Positions 41,967 through 50,927 of a DNA stretch of 64,000 nucleotides are shown piece after piece. A program made the translations under genes and the position numbers. The DNA is from Methanomassiliicoccaceae archaeon DOK. Its GTDB lineage: Archaea; Thermoplasmatota; Thermoplasmata; Methanomassiliicoccales; Methanomethylophilaceae. Numbering within the stretch: position 1 is the first letter of the stretch; every line of letters begins with the position of its first letter. Location: positions 744,001 to 808,000 of the forward strand of contig CP047880.1 of the NCBI GenBank assembly GCA_009911715.1, in the 5' to 3' direction. Below the pieces are notes generated by a model, which ran no database searches, had not been told where the DNA came from, and was given only the letters and a program-made list of their open reading frames with translations.

Positions 41967-43898
41967 TCACTGGTCGAACCCGTCGTTGTCCCTTGCGAAG
42001 TTGACCGACGGGCAGGGTCCGAAGCAGTCCCTGCAGTAGATGCACTCGTCCTCGTGGATCTTCACGTGGCCGTCCTCCATGTACAGGGCGCCCGGGTCGC
42101 ACCTCGCAGCGCAGAGCCCGCATCCGACGCACTGCTCCGCCCTGACGACGACTTGGAAGGCGTGGTCCATGTGCTTCCTGGCGTCGTTCTCCACGTTCGC
42201 CTTGCATATGATCGCGCCCTCGCGGTAGATCGTGGTGTAGTCCGCGGACACGAACTCCCCCTCGGGGTCCTCGGTCACCACCCAGCCTATGGCGTGGCAG
42301 AAGGGCTTCACCTTCGCTATGTCGATGGGCCTGGACAGCGCCGCCTCGATGCTGTACCCTATCGTGCAGGGGGAGTAGCCCTCCTGCACCTTGATAGTCA
42401 GAGGTCCCCTCTCCGGGGCCTTCGTCTGTTTGGTCAGTTCCGACACCTCCTTTCCTGATATCCTGTGCACCTCCTCCCTGATGGATTTCGGTGCGTTCTT
42501 CCATCTCCAGAGCCCGTATTCCTTCCACTCCTCGGGCAGCCCGCGCTCCTGCATATACTGTGTGAGGTACTCGTCCCACTGGTCCCAGCGGGAGCTCTTG
42601 CCCGCGATGGCCTCGAACTCCGCCAGGTCCGACGCGGGGCAGAGGAAGCATCCGATCCTGTCCAGGCCGCGGGTGTACCACACGTTGAAGGGCTCCTTCC
42701 TGGAGAAGATGTACAGCCACACGTGCATGGCGCACCAGTTCTGGATGGGGGACGCCCCGATCTGCCCGGGGGTCCAGGGGTTGGTCCAGACCCTGGGCTT
42801 GGCGTTCCTGGCCTCGGACTCGTACTTCCTCTGGCCGATGAACGACAGCACCCCGTCGGGGAAGTTCTTCGTGATGGCGCCGACGGTGGGGCCGAGCTTG
42901 TTGGTCTTGCAGCACCACCTGTAGTCCTTGGCCGGCGGCCCGAAGTAGACCAGGTTTCCGAAGAAGGCGTCGGTGGGCGCCTTCTCCTCGATCAGCTTGA
43001 GGTTGTGCCTCCTGCACACGTCGCGGACGTGCTCCACGGTCTCGTCGAACTCCAGTCCGGTGTCCACGAAGAGGACGGGGAGGCTGAGGCCGGCGTCGAT
43101 GGTCAGGAGGAGCGAGGCGAGGCTGTCCTTACCGCCGGAGAAGGACACGATGGCGGGCTTCTGGTTCTTCTCGATCGTGTTCCTGATGAACCCGACAGCC
43201 TCGGTGACCCTCTTCTCGATCACGTCGTGGTTGGCCTCGACTACGTCGTCCCAGCTGTGGGGGGTCTGCAGGTCCCTGAACTCCTCGGGCTTGTACCACC
43301 TGGTCTTCACGGCGACGCCCTTGTCGGCGGCGACCATCTCGGGGCCCGTCATCCTAGCCATCCCGGTGGCGACTACCTCGCGTTCTGCGGTGACGATGAG
43401 GATCTCGTCCCCGGGCTTGATGTCGGGGTCGGCGTCGACGACGCCGGGGGCCATCAGGTTCTTGCTCTCCCTGACGAACGGCACCGCTCCGGGGTCGCAG
43501 ACGACGTACCCCTTGGAGTAGGCCTTGCCTATGCGGTAGGCCCCCTGCATCCTGGACACGAACTTCCATCCGGAGCCCATGTCGTAGCGCAGGGAGGCGA
43601 CGACGGCGCCGTCGACAATGACCTCGTCCATGCGGTCCAGGGCCGGCGCCTTGCTGAGGATGACGATGTGTCCCTCCGGGAGCACGGCCTGTCCGGTGCC
43701 CTCCCCGTAGTCCCTGTCCAGGATGGACCTTATCAGGTCGATGTCGTGCTGGAAGGCCGGACGTGCGTCGCCTGGCGGCGTCAGCTCGATCTCCTCGGTG
43801 GGCTCTCCGCACACCGGGCACTCCTTGGACTCGAGTATGGGCAGGTTGCACCCGTAGCACCATCTCAGGTGGTTCTTTCCAAGTCTTATAGCTCCCAT
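41967..43898 (-). CDS. PAPS-reductase-like protein with zinc ribbon, PUA and ferredoxin domains
   Basis: A 643-residue multidomain protein. The N-terminal zinc ribbon is C14-x-x-C17 and C27-x-x-C30. A PUA-like domain follows (about 125-200). The PP-loop of the PAPS-reductase fold is SFSGGKDSLAS (about 249-259), with CCKTNKLGP and CFLCPASD downstream. The C-terminus has two ferredoxin motifs, CVGCGLCAARCDPG and CIYCRDCFGPCP. The architecture is known in methanogens, but its reaction is not settled; sulfur transfer to RNA or assimilation are both possible given PUA and Fe-S domains. Neighbouring cysE supports a sulfur role. Confidence 0.88.
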   Translation of the reverse strand: MGAIRLGKNHLRWCYGCNLPILESKECPVCGEPTEEIELTPPGDARPAFQHDIDLIRSILDRDYGEGTGQAVLPEGHIVILSKAPALDRMDEVIVDGAVVASLRYDMGSGWKFVSRMQGAYRIGKAYSKGYVVCDPGAVPFVRESKNLMAPGVVDADPDIKPGDEILIVTAEREVVATGMARMTGPEMVAADKGVAVKTRWYKPEEFRDLQTPHSWDDVVEANHDVIEKRVTEAVGFIRNTIEKNQKPAIVSFSGGKDSLASLLLTIDAGLSLPVLFVDTGLEFDETVEHVRDVCRRHNLKLIEEKAPTDAFFGNLVYFGPPAKDYRWCCKTNKLGPTVGAITKNFPDGVLSFIGQRKYESEARNAKPRVWTNPWTPGQIGASPIQNWCAMHVWLYIFSRKEPFNVWYTRGLDRIGCFLCPASDLAEFEAIAGKSSRWDQWDEYLTQYMQERGLPEEWKEYGLWRWKNAPKSIREEVHRISGKEVSELTKQTKAPERGPLTIKVQEGYSPCTIGYSIEAALSRPIDIAKVKPFCHAIGWVVTEDPEGEFVSADYTTIYREGAIICKANVENDARKHMDHAFQVVVRAEQCVGCGLCAARCDPGALYMEDGHVKIHEDECIYCRDCFGPCPSVNFARDNDGFDQ

Positions 43899-43941
43899 GA
43901 TTTCCTCAGTCAGGTACAGGCCCTGGGCCTATTTAGGATTA

Positions 43942-46900
43942 TCACGACCTCCTCAGCACCATGACGAACACCGCCGCCACGGCGGCGAGCACGCCGGCCA
44001 CGATGCCCACGGCGGCGAGGCTGACGCCCCTTCCGCCGGAGCCGTCCCCGGTGTCTTCGCCGGAAGTCCCCGGCTCCTCAGGTTGCGTGACGTCGCCGTC
44101 GCCGCTTCCGTCGTCCGGGTTCTCCGGATCATCGGTTCCATCGTCTCCGCCAGGCACCCCGGGGCCCTCCGAGCCGCCGTCGCCTCCTGGTGTCGGGTCC
44201 ACAGGCCTTCCGGGGTTCCAGGTTCCGCCGCCCGGATCGGTTGACGGGCCGCTGGGATCGGAAGGCTCCTGCGAGTCGTCCGGCCCGTCGTCACCGCCGG
44301 AGGGCGTGTCGTCGTCCTTGTCCTCGTCATCTGATCCGGCAGGGGTGTCGTCCCCGTCCGAGGGGTCCTCGGTGTCCGGGGGATCGGGCTCCGCGGTGAC
44401 GGCGGTCCACACGGCGTGGAGCGTCATGTCGCCGGTGGGCGACAGGGCGGATCCAGTGGTGTAGGCGACCTCCCCACCATCGGAGAGGGACCATCCGGAG
44501 AACTCGTGGCCCTCCCTTGTGCCGGGGTCGACGTCTATCGTGAGGGTCCCATCCTCCCTCACGGTCTCCGTCGCCACCGTCTTCCCGTCGGAAACGAAGG
44601 TCACATCGTGGAACTCGAAGTCCCTCCACTGTGCGGCAAGGGTCACGTCCCCGGTCAGGACGAAGGAGTCCCCGAGTACGTAGGTGCCCTCCCCGTCGGA
44701 CCAGCCGACGAACTCCCTCGTGTAGGTGTCAGCTGGGTCGGGCTGCGTGATTTCGAACTCGGAGGCCTCCAGCCCCTCGGCCTCGGCAACTACAGTCTCC
44801 CCGTTCACGTAGGTGACGGTGAACTCCTCCGCGGCCCTCCACTGGGCGGTCAGGATTGTGTCCGAACGTAGCACGAAGCTGTCCCCGAGTACGTAGGTGT
44901 CGCCGGATCCGTCGGCCCATCCCAGGAAGATAATCCCCTCCCTGACGGGGTCCGCGAACCCTATGGTGACCTTGTCGCCCTCGGTGCCCGTGGACTGGTA
45001 CAGCTGGACGTCGCCGTCCATGTACCTCACCGTGAACTCTCCCGGGGCCCTCCACTGGGCCGTGAGGCTGATGTCCGACGCCGGCGTCAGCTCTTCCCCG
45101 CGCTCGTAGTGCCTCCCGTCTGGTCCCATCCACCCGGCGAAGATCTTGCCGTCGCACACGGGGTCGTCGATGTCGATGACGATCGTGCCTCCCTCTCTGC
45201 AGTTGACGGTTAAGACGGTCGTTTTGCCGTCGACGAACGTGACGAGGAACTTCATGCGCTCATGGTACGAGGCCGTCAGCATCAGCTTCCCGTCCTCGAG
45301 GATGGTGTCGCCGACACGGACCGGGGTCCCGTCCTCCCTCAGCCAGTGGTCGAACACGAGGTTCTCCGTGTCCTCGCACTCCAGGGTCACGGTGTAGGGG
45401 ATACCCTCGATCTTGTGGTCGGTGACGGTGTCGCCGTTTGGGTCGACGAAGGTTATCTCGTAGGCCGCCCTGTCCCTCCACTGTGCTGTCAGCACGAGGT
45501 CGGACGTCACGGTCACCCTCCCGCCGGTGGCCAGTGCCAGCCCTTCCGGCCCCGACCAGTGGTCGAAGATCAGGTCTGACGTTGGCTCGTCCACGTCGAT
45601 CGTGAGCTCCCTGCCGTCGTAGCAGGTCTCCTCGGCCCACTTTTCCTCCCCAACGAGGAATGTCACGGTGCGGAGCTCCCTCTCCCCGAAGACCGGGGTC
45701 AGGGTCCTGTCCCCGTCCATGAGGATGCCGTCGTCGGCACCGAGGACGGTCGCTCCGTCGAGGGACCATCCGAGGAACCTCTGGTGGGCCTCCCCGTCGG
45801 TCACGACGGCCGGGTCGACGTGGGCGGTGACGTTGTACGCGTGCTGCGAGGAGGCGACAACCTCCCCGTCCTGCCCGAGGTAGGACAGCGTGCGGAACGC
45901 CGTCGGCTCCCAGACGCTGACCGCGGTGTGGGCGGTGAACGTCTCGATCATGTCGCCCGCTTCGTAGCTTTTGTCCCCCACGGACCATCCCGCGAACCCG
46001 TACCCGACCAGGTCCGGCAGTTCAGGGTAGGAGCTTCCGAAGGTAAACAGGACCTGCGTCTCCAGCTCCGACGTGTCCGCGTAGGCCGAGATGCCGGAGT
46101 GGTCCAGGGTCAGGACTGCGTTTCCGAATACGGGGACGAGAGTCACATCACCGCCGGTCGAGACCAGCGTGTCCCAGTCGATCTGCGTGTACTCCCCCTC
46201 GAGGCCCTCGATCTCCCAGTGGTCGAACTCCAGGTCCCCGAGCGTCGGCTCGGTCAGCTCGAAGGAGGTCGTGCCCGGCTCCATCTCCACCACGGTCTCA
46301 TCCAGCCCCAGTCCGTCGGGGTACCTCACCACGGCTTTGGACTGGTTGAGGTGGTAGTCCGTGCCCTCCACGGGCATGAACGAGAAGTTGCAGTCGTAGG
46401 GTTTGTCCGTGACCGTCAGGTTCACGGGGTTCCCGTCCACGTCCGTGACCCTGAGGAACTCCGCGTGGTCCAGGTTGAAGGTCAATGTGCCGTTCAGGCA
46501 GTGCGCCGACTCGTAGAGGTCGGCCGCGCCGTCGAAGTAGAGCCTGTCGACGCCGATGACCGTCGCCTCCTGTTCCGTGCCGACAATCTGGATGGTGAGC
46601 GCCGAGCCGGTGAAGGCGTCGGGGTGGATGCTCGTGACCTTCCTCAGGTCCAGGCACTCGAGCCCGCTTCCGGCGAACACGCTGCTGCCGATACTGGTCA
46701 CCGAGGTGTAGTGGAAGCGGAACCTCTCGAAGTCGGCGCAGTCCCTGAAGGCGTCGTCGCCGATGGTTGTCAGCTTCTCCCTGAAGAGGCACGACTCCAG
46801 CCCGGAGCCCATGAACGCCTCCTCGCCGATCGACTCGGCGCCGATGGCGTACACGTAGGACAGGTTGGTCGTCCCCTTGAACGCGCGGTCGCCGATGTGC

Positions 46901-47196
46901 TTCACCGTGTCCGAGAAGTACACGTCCCTGATGGTCGTGCATCCGTTGAATGCGTCGTCCACCAGGGTGTCGCTCCCGTTCCCGATGACGTAGATGTATC
47001 TGTGCCCGTCGAGCGTGGCGTCGGTGTACCGCTTCTGCGCCAGCACGACGTGGTAGTCGATGCTGCCGATCCTTACGGTGTCCCCCTCCTTCAGAGGGGT
47101 GCCGTCGGCGTCCGTCTCCTGTGGGTCGGAGACCAGCGCCAGCGTCATCGCCAGCATCACCACGGCCAGGGCCGTGGCCATTATCGCTTTGTTCAT
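43942..47196 (-). CDS. Surface protein with BspA-type LRRs and InlB repeats
   Basis: A 1084-residue protein. Its signal peptide is MNKAIMATALAVVMLAMTLA. Residues about 50-210 are BspA-like leucine-rich repeats (IGDRAFKGTT, IGEEAFMGSG, IGDDAFRDCA). From about 240 to 900 there are about nine InlB B-repeat units, each ending in W-x-G...L-T-A-Q-W. A long D/G/P/S/T-rich linker (about 905-1045) and a C-terminal helix (VSLAAVGIVAGVLAAVAAVFVMVL) with RRS end the protein. It is probably a cell-surface adhesin. GGTGATC four bases upstream supports the ATG at 47196. Composition is high-GC, unlike the giant protein at 31-37 kb. Confidence 0.9.
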   Translation of the reverse strand: MNKAIMATALAVVMLAMTLALVSDPQETDADGTPLKEGDTVRIGSIDYHVVLAQKRYTDATLDGHRYIYVIGNGSDTLVDDAFNGCTTIRDVYFSDTVKHIGDRAFKGTTNLSYVYAIGAESIGEEAFMGSGLESCLFREKLTTIGDDAFRDCADFERFRFHYTSVTSIGSSVFAGSGLECLDLRKVTSIHPDAFTGSALTIQIVGTEQEATVIGVDRLYFDGAADLYESAHCLNGTLTFNLDHAEFLRVTDVDGNPVNLTVTDKPYDCNFSFMPVEGTDYHLNQSKAVVRYPDGLGLDETVVEMEPGTTSFELTEPTLGDLEFDHWEIEGLEGEYTQIDWDTLVSTGGDVTLVPVFGNAVLTLDHSGISAYADTSELETQVLFTFGSSYPELPDLVGYGFAGWSVGDKSYEAGDMIETFTAHTAVSVWEPTAFRTLSYLGQDGEVVASSQHAYNVTAHVDPAVVTDGEAHQRFLGWSLDGATVLGADDGILMDGDRTLTPVFGERELRTVTFLVGEEKWAEETCYDGRELTIDVDEPTSDLIFDHWSGPEGLALATGGRVTVTSDLVLTAQWRDRAAYEITFVDPNGDTVTDHKIEGIPYTVTLECEDTENLVFDHWLREDGTPVRVGDTILEDGKLMLTASYHERMKFLVTFVDGKTTVLTVNCREGGTIVIDIDDPVCDGKIFAGWMGPDGRHYERGEELTPASDISLTAQWRAPGEFTVRYMDGDVQLYQSTGTEGDKVTIGFADPVREGIIFLGWADGSGDTYVLGDSFVLRSDTILTAQWRAAEEFTVTYVNGETVVAEAEGLEASEFEITQPDPADTYTREFVGWSDGEGTYVLGDSFVLTGDVTLAAQWRDFEFHDVTFVSDGKTVATETVREDGTLTIDVDPGTREGHEFSGWSLSDGGEVAYTTGSALSPTGDMTLHAVWTAVTAEPDPPDTEDPSDGDDTPAGSDDEDKDDDTPSGGDDGPDDSQEPSDPSGPSTDPGGGTWNPGRPVDPTPGGDGGSEGPGVPGGDDGTDDPENPDDGSGDGDVTQPEEPGTSGEDTGDGSGGRGVSLAAVGIVAGVLAAVAAVFVMVLRRS

Positions 47197-47211
47197 TTGA
47201 TCACCCGCTGC

Positions 47212-47227
47212 GACCGTTCGAACGGTC
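47212..47227. promoter_or_regulatory. 16-bp perfect palindrome upstream of the LRR/InlB surface gene
   Basis: GACCGTTCGAACGGTC is self-complementary. It lies 16 bp upstream of the surface-protein ATG (47196), next to the ribosome binding site, where a dimeric repressor would block transcription start or early elongation. Confidence 0.5.
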
Positions 47228-47424
47228 TGCGGATGGTCATCCCGCGCCTGCCTATTTCACCGAGGTGCTGTTCAATAGCGAGGTTAAATCTAAGGGCGGA
47301 CGAAGGTATAGCTTCCTCAATAGGGCCGCGGATATCCGTCGATAGTCGAAATTCTACCTATGCCTATGTACGACTCTGCACATCTAATTAAATAGAACCA
47401 ATACATCTGGCACATAGGGATAGG

Positions 47425-47700
47425 ATGCCTATGAAACTAAGACTCTTCGAGTCCAGACGCGGACGCGACGCTTCCCGTTCGGACCGTCCCAGGTACGTGT
47501 CGTCTCTCCAGAGGGACGTGCAGAAGTACACGGGATGGACGGAGGACAACGTCAGGTCCGACTACAGGGCCTCGAAGTCGGTCCACACGATCATGACCCT
47601 CGGGTACATGGAGTACTGCGACGGGGTGCTCGTGCTGACCAGCAAGGGGAGGATGCTGATGCAGAACGTGTCGGTTCCGGCCCCGATGGCCACGGATTGA
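47425..47700 (+). CDS. Small winged-helix-like protein
   Basis: A 91-residue protein (89 if the second ATG at 47431 is used). A basic N-terminus (KLRLFESRRGRDASRSDRPR) precedes a helix-turn-helix-like region (VQKYTGWTEDNVRSDYRASK) and a wing (LGYMEYCDGVLVLTSKGRML). It is divergent from the surface-protein gene, with the palindrome at 47212-47227 in the shared gap, so it may regulate that gene. It is comparable in size and context to the regulator at 39556-39876. Confidence 0.6.
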   Translation: MPMKLRLFESRRGRDASRSDRPRYVSSLQRDVQKYTGWTEDNVRSDYRASKSVHTIMTLGYMEYCDGVLVLTSKGRMLMQNVSVPAPMATD

Positions 47701-47870
47701 GCCGCGGCAGTGACGGAACACGGTTCTCAGAAGGTGCTCCAGTCGGCACCAGGTCGATTCGGATGACGGCCGGTTCTTCGCATTTAGGCGGGACGTCCGA
47801 AGACGTCCAAGAATGTTGTATGGGGTTTAACGGCGGAGACGGAAACGCCGCCCCCGCCGCCGGCCGACGC

Positions 47871-49136
47871 TCAGTCGAGCGTGGCCTTCTTGTAGAGCGA
47901 CAGGTCGGCGCCCAGGGGGATGGTGGCGTCGAAGCCGACCTTCCACGTGGTCTTCCCGTGGGAGCTGGGGTCCAGCGACGAGCCGGCGGCGCCGGGGATC
48001 TTCAGGATCCTGTCGGCCTGCATCCTGGTGGCGACGGCCCACTCGACCTCCTTGTCGTCGAAGATGTCGATGTCGTCGTCCACGATGATGACCTGCTTCA
48101 TGGAGGGGTGCCCGGTGAACGCGGCCATGATCGCGTTCACCCCGTCGCCCTCCTTGTTCTTGGCGATGGAGACGACCCCGTTCAGCCAGCAGCATCCTCC
48201 CTCTGTGAGCCTCACGTTCTTAACGCGGGGGACGGCCTGCCTCACGGTCTTCAGGATCATGGGCTCCCTGGGGAGTCCCATGAGCATGTAGTGCTCCCAG
48301 CCTCCGGGCAGGAGGGCGTGGAAGATCGGGTCCTTCCTGGTCCAGATGCGGTCGATCTCGATGACGGGCTGCTGCCTCTCGAAGTCGTAGGTTCCGGTGA
48401 TGTCCACGAACGGCCCCTCTTTGGTCTCGTTCAGGGTGATCCTCCCCTCCAGGACGTAGTCGGTGTCCGCGGGGACCAGGAGGCCGTTGTCGGTGCGACC
48501 CACCCTCAGGGGGGTGCCGTGGCCCTTCCTGAACATGGAGGACGCGACCTCCAGCTCGTCGGCGCCGAAGTCCATGGATGTGGCGGCGGCGAGCAGGACC
48601 TCCGCCCTGGCGCCGACGCAGATGGCGATCCTGAGCTCCTCGCCGTTCTTCTTGGCCATGTTGTAGATCGTGAAGAGGTGCCTGGGGACGAGCCTGACCG
48701 CGATGTGGTTGCGGTCCATGATCATCATCCTGTGGAAGGACACGTTCTTGGTGCTGTTGTAGTCGGTCACGATCACGCCGGACGTGATGTAGCGGCCGCC
48801 GTCCTCGGGGAAGTACTTCGGGATGGGCAGCTTCATGAGGTCCAGCTCCGCCTGGACCTCCCTGAACTCGGGGGAGTCCACGACCTCGCAGGGCTCGGGG
48901 CTGGTGATTGCGTGGAGGAGGTGCTCCACGATGCCGTCCTTCGGGACGTTGAGTGCGGCGGCGATCTTCTCCCTGGTGGAGAACAGGTTGCCGACTGCCC
49001 TCCCGCCGTTGAGGTCCTCGAACACGACGGTCTTCGACTGGTCCTCCATGAGCTTCCTCGTGACGTCGCGGGTGTCGGGGTCGGTGGGGCCCTGGACGGT
49101 CACGACGTCTCCGGAGATGGATTCCTTGACTGACAT
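47871..49136 (-). CDS. ubiD: UbiD-family prenylated-FMN decarboxylase
   Basis: A 421-residue UbiD-family enzyme starting MSVKESISGDVVTVQG. Typical segments are YITSGVIVTDYNSTKNVSFHRMM (spread), the E-x-P-F-V-D-x-T-G-T-Y loop, and VDDDIDIFDDKEVEWAVATR. It needs prenylated FMN made by a UbiX protein, which is not in this window. In many archaea the UbiD homologue decarboxylates trans-anhydromevalonate 5-phosphate in isoprenoid synthesis, a reasonable but unproven role here. The ATG at 49136 overlaps the upstream regulator gene by 37 bp. Confidence 0.9.
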   Translation of the reverse strand: MSVKESISGDVVTVQGPTDPDTRDVTRKLMEDQSKTVVFEDLNGGRAVGNLFSTREKIAAALNVPKDGIVEHLLHAITSPEPCEVVDSPEFREVQAELDLMKLPIPKYFPEDGGRYITSGVIVTDYNSTKNVSFHRMMIMDRNHIAVRLVPRHLFTIYNMAKKNGEELRIAICVGARAEVLLAAATSMDFGADELEVASSMFRKGHGTPLRVGRTDNGLLVPADTDYVLEGRITLNETKEGPFVDITGTYDFERQQPVIEIDRIWTRKDPIFHALLPGGWEHYMLMGLPREPMILKTVRQAVPRVKNVRLTEGGCCWLNGVVSIAKNKEGDGVNAIMAAFTGHPSMKQVIIVDDDIDIFDDKEVEWAVATRMQADRILKIPGAAGSSLDPSSHGKTTWKVGFDATIPLGADLSLYKKATLD

Positions 49137-50602
49137 GAGCACCCGTATGCAGTGGCCCGTGTTTCTATTTTCTGTCGTCGCAGCCTGCCGCTGACGACCC
49201 ATCTCCCTCTGGTGCCGTCGACTCTGGTGAGCATCCCGGACGTCTTCAGCCTGTCAACCGCCGTGACCACACGGGACCTGGGTACGTTCAACCGTTCGGC
49301 TATGGCCGATATGGAGAGCGTCCCGTCCTCGGAAAGCAGGGAGACGACCTGTCCATCCAGGATGTCCTTGTCCGTGTCGGACGGCACGAGCGACAGGCGG
49401 ACGGTGACTCTGGCCGGTTCCATCTCCTCGGTGAACGCTGGACTGGGCAGCCCCAGGCTCTTGCAGTAGGACAGTATGCGATGGATGCCGCTCCCGGCAT
49501 GTTCCACAGCACCTATGAGGGAGAACATGGTCGCCATCGTCTGGTTCCTCGGATCGCTGACCCCTCCGGCCATCGCCGTATCCAGAGGTATGCGGAACGT
49601 GCCGCAGTTGCGGACAGAGAACGACCTGGGGCGCCATTCCACGAGGATCCCTCCTCTTCCGCGATAGTCAGCGTTGACAAGTGCGTTTACCAGCATCTCT
49701 CTCATGCATTTGTCAAGTTGGGTGTCCTCCACGCGCCTCATGTCGTCGTCTATCGCCATCCTCCTTCCGGTGACGGTCTTCAATGAGTTCATGACCCTGA
49801 TGTAGAAGTCGTAGACGTTCCCGGACCATTCGCCGTCCCCGCTGGTGATCCTCAGGCTCCATTCGTCATCCGAGACGTATTCGCGGTAGTCGAGATGGTA
49901 GTTGTACGACTCGGACATTATGCAGTACGAGCGTCCGAACATAAGGAGTCCGGCGAGCGTCGGTACGAGCGTCCCTTCCGAATCCACCGCTGCACCCACG
50001 ACTCTCAGGAACTCCCCATCATCCAGGTTGTTCCAGGGGTGCTCTCCTTTCAGGGTGCGCATGCTGTTCCTGAACGCGGAGACTGTTCCGGGGTCGAAAT
50101 CGCTGATGCCGGATGTGTTGACGGGCACCCTGTCCGTGGGGCCGGACATCGAGTCCGTGATCATCGAGTTGATCTCGTCGGGGGTGCATCTGTAATCCCC
50201 TTCCCCATTTCTTCTGAAGGAGTTGCGTGTATTGCCGTTGATGAACAAGGGACGGTCTTTGCGGTCTGCGCGTGGTACCCTGATGACGATGAGTTCCTTC
50301 CCATCGACATCGGTGATAACCACGTCCGAATCCGTGAGCAGGTTCGCGCTGACCTTCTCTGTGTTGTTCAGTCCGTTCCAGAGTCCGTTCAATGTGCCCT
50401 GTACGTCAGGAACACCTTCGATGACCATCCCCTTCTCGTCATCTTCCACCACCCCGAGAACTATCGTCCCTCCGTTGGTGTTGGCGAATGCGGAATACGT
50501 CTCCCAGAAACTTTTAGGGAAGCCCCCCTGTGCGCTCTTTACTTCCAGTTCCACATTTTCTTTTATAATGTGTTTGAAGTCGGTAGATTCAGGGGAGGTC
50601 AT
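49100..50602 (-). CDS. AlbA_2-domain ATP-binding protein with winged helix
   Basis: A 500-residue protein. The N-terminal AlbA_2/Schlafen-type domain (ENVELEVKSAQGGFPKSFWETYSAFANTNGG, spread) has G-T-I-V-L-G-V. The middle is an ATPase-like domain (MREMLVNALVNADYRGRGG, and GSGIHRIL). The C-terminus is a winged helix (LSISAIAERLNVPRSRVVTAVDRLKTSGML). Such proteins are putative transcription regulators or helicase-related proteins. The start is at an AT-rich intergenic region. The 37-bp overlap with ubiD may be translational coupling or simply a long 3' extension. Confidence 0.85.
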   Translation of the reverse strand: MTSPESTDFKHIIKENVELEVKSAQGGFPKSFWETYSAFANTNGGTIVLGVVEDDEKGMVIEGVPDVQGTLNGLWNGLNNTEKVSANLLTDSDVVITDVDGKELIVIRVPRADRKDRPLFINGNTRNSFRRNGEGDYRCTPDEINSMITDSMSGPTDRVPVNTSGISDFDPGTVSAFRNSMRTLKGEHPWNNLDDGEFLRVVGAAVDSEGTLVPTLAGLLMFGRSYCIMSESYNYHLDYREYVSDDEWSLRITSGDGEWSGNVYDFYIRVMNSLKTVTGRRMAIDDDMRRVEDTQLDKCMREMLVNALVNADYRGRGGILVEWRPRSFSVRNCGTFRIPLDTAMAGGVSDPRNQTMATMFSLIGAVEHAGSGIHRILSYCKSLGLPSPAFTEEMEPARVTVRLSLVPSDTDKDILDGQVVSLLSEDGTLSISAIAERLNVPRSRVVTAVDRLKTSGMLTRVDGTRGRWVVSGRLRRQKIETRATAYGCSCQSRNPSPETS

Positions 50603-50927
50603 AACAATAGATTGTTCTGTTATTTTATAATCATTTCTTCATTGTTTCAAGTTGAATGATTGAAAATGAATATTCAGAATAATCATAATCATAATTATTA
50701 TTCAGATTCTCACTTAATTTTGTAAAAAATGTAGAAATTCACGTCGAATTTGATATAATCATTTTTTGCATATTGATAAAAAATAATAATTGAAATTTCT
50801 GAATAATCAAAAATGAATAATCGAATAATTCTTTCAATGTTCGAACCAGGATAGTCCTGTCGATTCCCGGTCCCATCATTATTGCACGCACGCGAATGTG
50901 TAAAATACGGGTTCGCGATGAACACTC
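50603..50927. other. 325-bp AT-rich divergent promoter region
   Basis: Very A+T-rich compared with the window. GAATAATC recurs at about 50673, 50802, 50818 and, cut short, 50825, and ATAATCATAATCATAATTATTATT (positions 50676-50700) is partly palindromic. It holds the promoters of gltX (TAAAATAC near 50901) and of the divergent AlbA_2 gene. No gene is supported. The short frame on the minus strand is an AT-rich artefact. Confidence 0.5.

Noticed and set aside
50710-50925. 71-residue minus-strand gene in the AT-rich gap
   Set aside because: It is an artefact of A+T-rich sequence and covers the gltX promoter.
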